Shown: positions 23,572 through 34,574 of the stretch, one piece after another
Position numbering within the stretch: position 1 is the stretch's first letter
Layout of the letters: every line of letters starts with the position of its first letter
NCBI GenBank assembly: GCA_036873755.1
Contig: JAVTVY010017362.1
Location: 1 to 64,000 of the forward strand
From: Hanleya hanleyi
Lineage: Eukaryota > Mollusca > Polyplacophora > Lepidopleurida > Hanleyidae
Reading direction: 5' to 3'
DNA length: 64,000 nucleotides
Notes under the pieces: generated by a model
Told to the model about the DNA's origin: nothing
Databases searched by the model: none
What the model saw: the letters and a program-made list of their open reading frames with translations, nothing else
Translations under genes and position numbers: made by a program

Positions 23572-25062
23572 TCGTCGGAGAACAGAGTTGTACTCATGTT
23601 TTCGTGTACGTTTTATCTGTGCCTGTCGAATATATAACTTTCCGACCTTGTCTGAACAAGACTGTGTTCCGTACCGATTCATAAATAATAAACCCTTGTT
23701 ATATTTGGTGGAGAACCCTGGCAGTTTTCAATACGAACAACACCGTTGTTATACTACATTTAACTGACGTCGCAGTCCCTCGAATTGTTGGGGACCCTGT
23801 GCCCGTTAATATGTATAGCCCAAAGGATCATCCTGTCTCTACATTTAACTCAATCCTGAGTCCTCCGCTACAGGAACCTCTCAGCAATTTGACAGAGCTT
23901 ATTTCCTTCGTCAAGGGTTCTTCAAATATAATCACCGTGAAAACAATCCCTGATCATGTACTAGACGCCAATGAGTTTGGCTCCAATGAGGCCAATATGA
24001 AAAGTTGCGTTTTCTTACTCAGCGAATCGATTAGCACCATTCATGAAAAATCAGACAGAAATACAACATAGATGGTCGACTTGCGTTGTCAAAGATTGAC
24101 CGAAGCCTATTTAACGCCAACATATCCTTGGATTCTTCGATAGCCAATTTGTTAGAAAACGATGATTGTTCATCGGACTATTTCTGTCTAGTTTTCGATT
24201 GTTTTAAGTGTAAATGATCATGTTCATATATGGGTTCATATCAGCGTAAGTGTGATGCCGGGAGACATCTTTTACCGGAAGGGTGGATAGTTGTAAGAGC
24301 GCTACTGCTGCATATTGTATATTATTTTTGATTCACTTGCATATTAATCTCATTTATATCATTTTAATTTAAAATTAGTTGTTTCACCAATTAAGTATTC
24401 TTTAGATATTTTGTAGAATATAACTGTAATTTTAACATATCACTTTTTGTCATGTAAATACGTATTCAATAAATTTCCGTTTGTCCTTTCGCCAGCTGTA
24501 TATTGAGACATGTTATTTTATCGTCCTATTAAACCAGTCTGTCGCGCTATTGCTTAGTGCCATTTGCTTTAAGTGTAAAAGTTGGGGTTCTTCCGAAGTT
24601 CAATGCCAGGCAACTCCTGACGGCGCTTCAGTTGTTCGATTGGGTTGGTCTGTCGATGTATAGGAAAATTCATTTGTTCCTCTTGTATGAAACTCTTCTG
24701 GATCTGCCAAATCCCTATGCCATGTTTGTGTATTGTTACATTCCAGCATGTTGGTGTTTAATTGCTTTCAAGTTCGGTTATTTAAGCAGATCATTTACCA
24801 CTAACTTTAGATTCGATTCCTATCTTGTATCGTACACACATCAATGTTATTTTGAAGCTCGGATCTCCGACAGATATTTTTATGCTGTAATTTATAGTGC
24901 AAACTAAAACAGACTATACTCCTACCTTAATTTCTTCAGAGAACCGAGTTGTACTCTTATATTTCCGTGTACGTTGGATCTGTGCCTGTCAAATATATAA
25001 CTTTCCAACCTTTTTTTCAGTAAGACTCTGTTCCATCATTTGATTGAACAACGCCGTTGTTG
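23572..25062 (+). mobile_element. Possible degraded LTR retrotransposon
   Basis: A segment of about 125 bp (AGTTGTACTCATGTTTTCGT, TGCCTGTCGAATATATAACT) at 23,575-23,697 recurs at 24,938-25,062 in direct orientation, as expected for LTR 3' ends. After the first copy, TGGTGGAGAACCCTGGC resembles a primer-binding site. Before the second, a purine-rich run (ACCGGAAGGGTGGATAG, 24,276-24,292) precedes TGTAAGAGCG, a possible LTR start. The inside (frame 23,799-24,071) has no recognisable retroviral domain. The left LTR is truncated. Confidence 0.4.
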
Positions 25063-27480
25063 TAATAACTCAACTCTACTGCACACAAAAAGCTGTTTGT
25101 CAGGTTGTATTTCTGTCATTTCACCCTCGAATCAAAAAGTAAAATGGCCGCCATATAGTTTCTTTCAATTCCACAGATTGAAGAAGCGATAGCTATTGGC
25201 AATTCTCATTGATCTTTGGTAAACGACTTTCTAAAGATACTTCTATGTATTTAGGCCTTACTAATTACAGGACACAAAGTTAGTTTTTCATTCGCTCAAC
25301 TCATAAAATGTACGACAATTCCGCCATGTTGCAAGATTTAATCACTTAAATTCCATATGTTATGCCCATCTCGTGATAAGTTGAGAACATTTTCTTCAAA
25401 GGTAAATGTTGGTACATATACGAACGAAAAAATATTCATCGCATTGCGTTTCATTGATACAAATGTTAAAACTCAATTACTGAAATGATTGATCGTTTGT
25501 GTGTTGAGTGTATATATTTGTCTCTCCGTTTGAAACAGATAGGGTGATTTCTATCTATGTCTGGATATTGCCATGTCTTCTCCGAATACAATTGTCCATA
25601 TATAGGTGGGAAAATAATTTTGGCAAAAAATATTGGAAGCAATTTCTTTTGACTTGATGACGCCACAGTTGCGTTCCCCTAGCTGTATTCGTCAATTATT
25701 AATGCACTGGAGTAGGGTTCACGTCCATAGAAGTAGCCTATATGGCCTTTGTTCTTACGCTAAAGAAAATAAAACAAATATAGATATTTTTGCCAAATAT
25801 TTGAAGCTAAGTTCCGGTCAAGAAGGTCCAAATAGGAAATAATATATCATGCTGGTAGAAAAATGCCGGCGCACTGAAAAGTAATGAAATGGCCCTTCAG
25901 AGCGATATTCTGATTGCATTAATTCTACCCAAGCAAATCCCAAGGATAAGCTTGATTCCTGGGATGTTCTGTGTCTCAGCCTCGTTTTTATTGTATCTGT
26001 TGATGAGGCAAACTAGGACCAGTACGGATCACAGCGCTATTTTGGGCGTTTTTTGAGAAGTTTTCGTGTACTTTCCAAGATAATGGACCTTTTGGGATGA
26101 AACTTGCCATCAGACATCTGCTATTTTTCATGTCTATCGGTACTCCATCTTTGCCGTCAGAGCATTGAAAGATCGACAGAATTAGCATGTCGGCAGTACC
26201 AGTGAGGGAGCTATTTTATACACTTCAGAATCAAATGTTGTGCATCAGATCAGTCATGAACTAATTATACATATACCGTTTATTAAGGCTGTCGCTTCGC
26301 GCACAGCCTTATTGGATCAGCTTGGTCTCATGGGGGCCAAAATCGCTTTGTCCGCAAGATTGCGAAAAAACAAAGCAGTGTTGGGACTTACGTTCACAGT
26401 GCCAAATGTGGACAAGACATTGAACTGGAAATTCGTTATAATTTCATGGTGATTGGAACTAAAGAAAGTGCGTTTTTCTTCATCGAAATACACTCTGTTG
26501 ACGCTGATTGTGAGGGTAATGGCGGCCAAATCTCGGATCAACGAGATATGGCGGTAGTTCGATAAAATCGAAATCAACCATCTCCCATGATACTTAGCGC
26601 AGTAAATCAAGGGCAAGCATTCAGTGTAGATACTCATCATTGGCGGAGGTAGCGTGGGGATTCCCAGGAATGCCCTTTTTTATCCAATCGTAACTGTCAT
26701 TATTTGCTATCATGCCGGAGTTCTAAAAATGGCGGCGGAAGTCCAGCTCGATAATTGTTATTACTTTTGGCGTTTATGGAAATAAAATGAGCTATACAGA
26801 GGAAATAAATGACCAGGGAGGTTGACAAATATTTATTTAATCCATAGGCCTACAAGGGCAAAACGGTGAGTCACTTCACTTATTGAAGCAGGAACCATGC
26901 GATGTAATTTAGGTCGGGCGGCCAAAACTTTCGGTTCGTTGTCAACATAATAAAATCAGCAACAAAATCAAATGTTACTATAGAGTTTAGGTCCAGCCAG
27001 TTGAACAATGAATTGAGGGATCTTTATCTACATTCAAAGAAGTAATAATTTTAGTTTTTATAGATCGATATTATAAACAAAAACAAGTAAATAGACTTGC
27101 CAAGTCGTCCCATATAAACAGTCAACTGGTCCAAAGCCAACTCGTCCCGTAATGCAGACCGTCTTGAACAATGAATTCAAAAATGTCCGATGTTGTGGAG
27201 CACAGACCTGCATTTCACAGAAATAAATTTTGCATTCGTTGCTATGCTTTGTCCCAACGTCAGAGTTCGTAAATTCTTAAACTTTCAGTGCAACACTGAC
27301 TGTGCTGGGTGAAAATTATAGTGGACATGCACATTTCATCTTTATCGATTTTGATTGATCCAGGAAGTTGTTTCTGCACATGAGGAAGATGAAGAAAGCA
27401 TCAACTATATTTAAGTACAGGGGTTTTTGTTAAGCTGTGATTTCGTGCACTCACAAGGTCATGATAAGAATAGGCCTCGG
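25063..27480. other. Non-coding stretch, no gene recognised
   Basis: No supported exon. At 25,965-26,005 the minus strand carries ACAATAAAAACGAGGCTGAG, related to the tails at 10,310, 29,338 and 36,440. A short hairpin (TAAGGCTGT ... ACAGCCTTA) is at about 26,283-26,310. Open frames here have no family resemblance that I can see. Confidence 0.45.
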
Positions 27481-27544
27481 CTCCTCGGACAGAAACGACT
27501 ACCTGGAGCATTCCTGGGGTTCTTCCCAGCCTCACTGGATTTGA

Positions 27545-27930
27545 AGAAAACAACAGATAGCCCTACAGGCACCTCATATTTAGATCTGTATCTCTTTTAA
27601 AATGAAGTGGGGTTACTCTCTCGTTGACTTTGACAAGAGAGATGATTACAATTTCGACATTGTAAACTATCCCTTTCTGGAGAGTAATATTCCAGTGGGA
27701 CCTGCATATGGCGTATACATATCTCGCTTAGTAGCATTTGCTAGATCCTGTGTTAAATGTGACGATTTTAATCAACGTCACAAAACATTGTTGCAGAAAC
27801 TTATAAAATACGAATGTAGCGTGCAAGATCTATGGCGCTACGTTTCATAACTTGTGTCTAATTCCGCTTAACCCGGGGCTAGGGGCCGTATGAACCCATG
27901 TACTTCAAGATCCTCATGGTAATCATATGA
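27545..27930 (+). pseudogene. Truncated reverse-transcriptase 3' end (relative of 62.7-64 kb element)
   Basis: The plus strand reads TTDSPTGTSYLDLYL, a break, then FDKRDDYNFDIVNYPFL and NIPVGPAYGVYISRLVAFA, nearly the same as the minus-strand element at 62,784-63,227. An in-frame stretch of about 25 residues before the C-terminal ...DLWRYVS is deleted compared with that copy. The 3' flank also matches (GGGGCTAGGGGCCGTATGA), so the shared part includes the element's 3' untranslated end. It is a dead, 5'-truncated copy. Confidence 0.8.
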
Positions 27931-29319
27931 ACAGTCACAATCATCTCTTTTAACCTTTTCAACCTTGCAGTTGCAATTTCAGACTGTCCTACTTGATCTC
28001 ATCTGGAGTGTTGTCGTGCAAAAAGTTGCGAAACTAATAAATTCTTTCATGCAGTGTGAAATAGCACGATCATCTCGAGCTGATCGTATATATACATCTG
28101 TCGGAACAAAATTACATGTACAACACTTCTTTGCATTTTCAGAACTATATACGCCCACAGACCAAAGTTAAAAAAACTCACAACATTAAAATACACGAAT
28201 AACGGCAGCCTTTCGAAGTCCACGAGTTCTAGTTTTATTGGCATACGTTTATGAGTTTAAAATAATTTTTATCTCGAAAAATCTGAGGATATTTCAGAAA
28301 CCCCTACGGCACCAAACAAATCAGCAAGTGCCATTGGCAATACATGGAGGACAGCGGCACCCTTGCTGCAAATTTCTTGTGCATTTCATTCGCGTCGTGA
28401 CAGTTGCCAAAATTGATGCAAAGGGTATCTCCTTGATAAAACGCAATGTATTTTAGACAAATTTGGTGCAATTGTGCGCTTAGAAAATTGAAAATTCTCT
28501 GCCAAAATTTGATGTGAAAAATTGGTGCTTTTTTTAGTTGATTTTTTTCTTTGGACAGAAAAAAATGATTTAGATGGCTGAAATTTTGAACATTGATGAG
28601 TTTCAGCTTCCTTTTCAAATATGTGTAAAATTGTTCATATCTAAACTGTTGAGGTGTATAATACTGACAATACCCTGATATGATATGTAATAGAGTACTA
28701 AAAATGTCAATACACAGATGAGGTACGCAATACGGTACCAACATTAGCGGTATCTTAAAGAGGTGTATAATGCAGCACTAAAGATAGCAATACACTGATG
28801 AGGTCTGCAATACAATACTAACTGTACCCTGATTAGGAAGAAAACATGACAATATATTCCTACTCACCAACGACCGTACTAAAGATAATAAAAAATGCCA
28901 AATAAGCAGCTTCGAGTTTCGCACGGGATTGGTCCATCTAGCAAGTATTTGTGCTTATCCAGAAAGGGTCATCCTAAAAATAATTGGATATACAATACTA
29001 CATCTCAAAACAAGGTTCAATGAATTCCACTGACAAGTCAGTGAACTCCCGATGAATGAAAAAGCAGTCTGTTCTCGTCAACATGTTAGCCAACAGTCAG
29101 GGCGGTCTCGGGCCTTACAGACTAGTCTTTTGTGTTAAATGCCGTCATTTTCATCTGACGACGATACAGCTCACCAATTCCCAGTGTACGGTTTGTCACA
29201 GCGACACAGCTCACCAATTACCAATATACGAGTTGTCAGATCATTTCCATCTTAGCTCTCTAAATGTGTACCCAATACCGCTTATGCCGGTGCTAGGGGC
29301 CGTGTGGCCATGTCACCCA
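27931..29319. other. Non-coding stretch
   Basis: A weak tandem repeat of about 110 bp at 28,640-28,830 (GAGGTGTATAATAC... / CAATACACTGATGAGG). A 146-codon frame on the minus strand (28,304-28,744) has biased, unstructured composition and no splice context; I do not call it a gene. Confidence 0.4.
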
Positions 29320-29490
29320 AGTTGCCGCATGACCAGGTACAATAAAAGCGTACCTGAGATACAACACGTATCATGAATCGTTATATTATTGGTATGTGCT
29401 TTAGAATAGGTTAACCAGAAGACTATACTGTGAAGTCATGTGGCTCTGTCAGTATGTCGGCACCTCTTCCCACTTCCCTTATATGCGTTG
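29320..29490 (+). repeat. Repeat with inverted copies at 36.0-36.5 kb
   Basis: Contains GGTACAATAAAAGCGTACCT, TTAACCAGAAGACTATACTG and AGTATGTCGGCACCTCTTCC. The same blocks occur inverted at 36,285-36,470 and, in part, at 36,041-36,125. Confidence 0.75.
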
Positions 29491-32032
29491 TAATTCTTTC
29501 ACTGTAAAATGCACATGCACTCAAACAAATTGATAGAGAATGTCCATGTCTCGCCTTTGAAGGAAAATAAAAAAACGGACTGTCCCATCCCAATGTGACA
29601 CCCGACCCATTTATACACACATATCCAAACATTGCATGCATTCTTGGGCTGAGTTGTTTGGATCCTTGCTTTCTTCTAACATGGCTAGCCAATACTGTGT
29701 TTTCTAAAATACATGTACATGTAGCACAAGGCTATTCTATGGATAACAACTTCTTTATTGCTGTGGAGCTGACGTTTCTTTAGAGATACTTCCAACTTTT
29801 TCAAAGCTAATGAACTACAGGGTAAAGATGAGGGTATTTATACAAATGAATAACAAGCGCGAAAGGAAAATATAATATACATGTACTAGTAGAATAATGG
29901 AGCACAAGTACTCTAATTTCAACGAATCAATTTTGTATTCCGAATCTGATCCACAATTACATGTTCACATGTGTTTAAGAAACAGGTCAATTTGGGCAGC
30001 AAAACAATGTCACTCATGAATGAATGTTGAAATTACATCTGCTACATTCTACGGCGTATTGTCCTATATACATGTAACAATCACACAGATAACTGAAATC
30101 TGACACAAAAAAAAATCTACGTTGATGAAAAAATTCAGTTTGTACAGTACAGCAATCCCTTCCGGGAATGTGTTTTCCCCATATACATGTAACACACTGG
30201 AAGAAAAACAGTTCTAAAATCTCAAATGTTCAACCAATCAACGTGCAATATAGAAACGGTACGGAAATGGTGTCTATATCCATGAGATACTTAAGTTTGG
30301 ACAGTAAAACAGCGCCTCCCAGTTATGGACGTTAAAAGTTATATACAATTCTATCTTCCGATAGCCAATATTGTAGTTTGGCCTATACTTGCCTATCGAA
30401 ATAAAACCGCTATAAATATTTTAATTATTTACTGATTAACTCTACACAATTTAGTCTATTGTCAACCCCTTATTCAGATAAATTAATCAAATCATTGTCC
30501 CTCTCCTGGTAAATGTTGCTCCGTCCATAAGAATGAAAACCATCGTGGAATTATACATACCGTAACCAATGTCTTGTTTCCGGGGAATATTGTATGCAGT
30601 TAATGATTTATAACTAGTATTTTTTATAGATATGTCCAAATATATCAATCACTGGTTAAACACGATCACCAGGGAACAGCATCCAGCTGACATGACGAGA
30701 TGAATTTAGTGTTCGATAGATTTTAAGTAGTTTCGCTCGTGGTCGAGTCGTCGGAACAGCGGACTCCCCTGAAAACACGTAGGATATACCCGCGATATGT
30801 CCTGGAATTACATATGAATGAAAGCATAAGCAATATATTCAGATATCCCATGAGCAGAGCTAGGACACATCATTCATTTTCCACACACAAGCAGGATGCT
30901 ACCCAGAAGCGAATGGACGTTTTTATCCAGATATAACCGTTTTTGATAATATAGACGTAGCGGCCATTTATATAACTGCGGGGGTGGATAATGGATAATA
31001 ACTTCTTTAAAGTAGATGAACGACTTTTCAGGACGGAGAGCATACATTTATCAAGTTGATTAAGGTACCAGTACCTGCACTGAACGTCGCTGTTCAGCAA
31101 TAAATACGAAGTTGTTATATATAAAATCACGTCTACTCTTACATACGTCCAGTTTAGATATTTTATTTAAACATCTTGGACATGTGTATGTTGAGTAACG
31201 TTCGTCCGTCCTGAAGCATCGAGATACTTAAGGCCTCTCAGTAACTCGATATCATTAAGGCTTCCAGTAGTTGAGATGATGTGTAAGCATGAGATCACAA
31301 TAATTGAATGGTTGTTTTCCAATGTGTTCATAGTGGAGTAGAGTATATTCTTCAAAACTGGTCAAGATGAGAAGCTTGTACCGTTTAGTGGTACATTTAT
31401 ATTATGAAGACTAATAACTATCAACGGCATGTACCTTCCGAAATGACAATACTATGCACTTTTTCGAGATTGTGTCATTTTGTGTCTCTCCACATGGGGA
31501 CAGATATCGCTAACCACTCACAGATATATCCTTTTGGATAATCAGTGTTCCAAAACAGGCGATTCAAGAGACACGATTTTTTTATGAATTCATTGGACAA
31601 GGCTACACTGTGGGGCGGCTTAATTTCATGTTCATTATACCCAGTGTAGAACGTATATATCTATCAGGGGCAAGAGGATCGGTTCGTCATCCCGTTATTT
31701 GGGGTACCCAATCTGTTCAAATGGTCCCACATTAATCACAGTAACTGAGATGTATATAAGAAAATCAAATGAAATTACGATACTATTAGAGATACTTTGT
31801 GATTTACTGAGAGAATATCACGAGGTATTACTGACATCACTGAGCAGTACTGGTTTTATTTAAAAATTGCCCTGTTCAAACAACCACAGATCGATCAGTT
31901 ACGAACGATGTCCATTTGAACGATGTGAAAATGACGCCTAGCAAGCTGCTATACATAAAACCGGGAAAGTGTGACCGTTCAGTACTGTGCAGTTCGTGTT
32001 GAGAAAGTCCGGACATTGGATGATTCTGCAGA
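29491..32032. other. Non-coding stretch, nothing recognised
   Basis: No exon or repeat family could be supported. The missing C-terminal exon of the receptor gene could lie here (it must be downstream on the minus strand of 34,399), but I could not identify it. Confidence 0.4.
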
Positions 32033-32318
32033 GTAATAATAAATGATAATAATAAACTTTCTTTACCCTCGGTAGCCAGTTTGGCTATAAGCCAATCTTT
32101 CACTTGGCCGAGCACATTCATACACAGATATATATATCTCACAATCATACATCTGGTTTTTGGTATGGGGGAAAGCCGGAGTACCCGGAGGGAAACCCAA
32201 GAGCACGGCCTGAGACCAGAAACCCAATCTCACATACGACCGAGTCGACACCATGCGGAGTCGAACCCAGGCCGCATTGGTGAGAGTCCGAGTTAACCAC
32301 TGGACTAACCGTGCTCCC
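32033..32318 (-). mobile_element. tRNA-derived SINE
   Basis: On the minus strand the 5' end GGGAGCACGGTTAGTCCAGT contains an A-box-like TTAGTCCAGTGGTT (32,295-32,308) and a perfect B-box GGTTCGACTCC (32,257-32,267), spaced as in a tRNA gene. A central block TCCGGGTACTCCGGCTTTCC follows. The body ends in GTTTATTATTATCATTTATT, a simple tail. A trace of the central block is at 11,521-11,546. The central block resembles the conserved domain of animal SINE superfamilies described from molluscs; that naming is from memory and uncertain. Confidence 0.75.
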
Positions 32319-32508
32319 AGTAACTGAGTGGTACTGCGTGAAAATTTCATGCCAGTACTGTAAGTCATTAGCTAATCAGTTCAGCATAGTCAAGAATGAC
32401 ATTATCGATTCTAAAACTGATCAGTATTGTACAGGTTGTGAGCGGTATTGTTCAGTGACTGTGACGGTCCGTTCAATCGTTTATTGCATGGAACGGTTAA
32501 CTTTTGGC

Positions 32509-34398
32509 ACCTGGACAAGGTGAAATATATGTGAGGGATGATGAAGCTGTTACCATATCTCAGTGAGGGGACTACTGTGAATTCAACTGGACATGGAGTC
32601 CATGGGAGGGTCTATAAAGCTGCTACCATTTCCCCCAGAGAAGGCTACTGTGAACTCACCTGGACATGGTGAAGTATATGAGCGGGTTGATGAAGCTGTT
32701 AACATGTCCCACAGAGAGGACTACTGTGAATTCAACTGGGCACGATGGAATATATGAGAAGGTTTATGAAGCTGTTACCATATCGCACATAGAGTACTGT
32801 GAACTCACCTGGATATTACGCAGTATATGAGTGGGTTGATAAAGCTGTTAACATATCCCACAGAGAGGACTACTGTGAACTCACCTGGACATGATGAAGT
32901 ATATGAGCGGTTTGGTGAAGCTGTTAACATATCCCACAGAGAGGACTACTGTGAACTCACATGGACATAACGCAGTATATGAGTGGGTTGATGAAGCTGT
33001 TAACATATGCCACAGAGGACCACTGTGAACTCACCTGGACATGATGAAGTATATGAGCGGTTTGGTGAAACTGTTAACATATCCCACAGAGAGGACTACT
33101 GCGAACACACCTGGACATGATGAAGTATATGAGCGGTTTGATGAAGCTGTTAACATATCCCACAGAGAGGACTACTGTGAACTCACCTGGACATGATGAA
33201 GTATATGAGCGGTTTGGTGAAGCTGTTAACATATCCCACAGAGAGGACTACTGTGAATTCAACTGGACATGGTGAAGTATATGAGCGGGTTGATGAAGCT
33301 GTTAACATATCACACAGAGAGGACTACTGTGAAATCACCTGGACATGATGAAGTATATGAGCGGTTTGGTGAAGCTGTTAACATATCCCACAGAGAGGAC
33401 TGCTGTGAACTCACCTGGACATGTTGAAGTATATAAGCGGGTTGATGAAGCTGTTAACATATCGAACAGAGAGGGCTACTGTGAACTCACCTGGGCATGG
33501 CGAAGTATATGAGCGGGTTGATGAAGCTGTTAACATATCCCACAGAGAGGACTACTGTAACTCACCTGGGCATGTTGAAGTATATGGGCGGTTTAGTGAA
33601 GCTGTTAACATATCCCACAGAGAGGACTTTTGTGAACTCACCTGGGCATGGTGAAGTATATGAGCGGGTTGATGAAGCTGTTAACATATCCCACAGAGAG
33701 GACTACTGTGGACTCACCTGGACATGATGAGGTATATGAGCGGTTTGGTGAAGCTGTTAACATATCCCACAGAGAAGAATACTGTGAACTCACCTGGACA
33801 TGATGAAGTATATGAGCGGTTTGGTGAAGCTGTTAACATATCCCACAGAGAAGACTACTGTGAATTCAACTGGACATGGTGAAGTATATGAGCGTGTTGA
33901 TGAAGCTGCTAACATATCCCACAGAGAAGTCTACTGTGAACTCACCTGGACATGGTGAAGTATATGAGCGGGTTGATGAAGCTGTTAACATATCCCACAG
34001 AGAAGACTACTGTGAACTCACCTGGACATGATGAAGTATATGAGCGGTTTGGTGAAGCTGTTAACATATCCCACAGAGAGGACTACTGTGAACTCACCTG
34101 AACATGATGAAGTATATGAGCGGTTTGGTGAAGCTGTTAACATATCCCACAGAGAGGACTACTGTGAACTCACCTGGACATGATGAAGTATATGAGCGGT
34201 TTGGTGAAGCTGTTAACATGTCCCACATAGAGGACTACTGTGAACTCACCTGGACATGGTGAAGTATATGAGCGGTTTGGTGAAGCTGTTAACATATCCC
34301 ACAGAGAAGACTACTGTGAATTCAACTGGACATGGTGAAGTATATGTGAAGGTTGATGAAGCTGTTACCATATCGCACATAGAGTACTGTGAACTCAC
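32509..34398 (-). repeat. 76-bp tandem array derived from a receptor TM7 exon end
   Basis: About 25 copies of a 76-bp unit. Read on the minus strand, most units encode GYVNSF-(TK or IN)-PLIYF-(I or T)-MS and end ATGTCCAG followed by GTGAGT, a consensus splice donor. The true receptor exon just beside it (34,399-34,574) ends in the matching sequence YGNSFINPIIYFVMS and the same donor. The array is therefore an expansion of the last roughly 50 bp of the TM7 exon plus the donor and about 20 bp of intron. Some units keep the NPxxY motif (NPLIY); others read KPLIY. Because 76 is not a multiple of three, no long frame runs through. Outer units at 32.5-32.8 kb are most diverged. Confidence 0.88.
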
Positions 34399-34574
34399 CT
34401 GGACATTACGAAGTATATGATTGGGTTTATGAAGCTGTTTCCATATGCGACCGAGATCAATACGAATTTTTTTCGGTTGGCTCCATCTACAACCCGTTGC
34501 GTGGCGGTGAACAGCACGTATGGGCCCCAGCATACGACGAAGGTCGTAAGCAGTACCAGTAACATCTTGATCAC
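34399..34574 (-). CDS. GPCR exon: TM6 and TM7
   Basis: Starts VIKMLLVLLTTFVVCWGPYV after the acceptor CCTATTGAAG and ends YGNSFINPIIYFVMS plus two bases at the donor GTGAGT. If the donor is ignored, the frame stops one codon later, so a C-tail exon must follow. The 76-bp array begins immediately beyond the donor region. Confidence 0.83.

Noticed and set aside
28304..28744. 146-codon minus-strand frame as a gene
   Set aside because: No recognisable domain, AT-rich flanks, no splice or promoter context.
32257..32318. A functional tRNA gene
   Set aside because: A- and B-boxes are present but the acceptor stem does not close and the sequence continues into a SINE body and tail.
33421..33727. 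Overlapping plus-strand frames in the 76-bp array
   Set aside because: They are antisense shadows of the receptor-derived repeat; the meaningful reading is on the minus strand.
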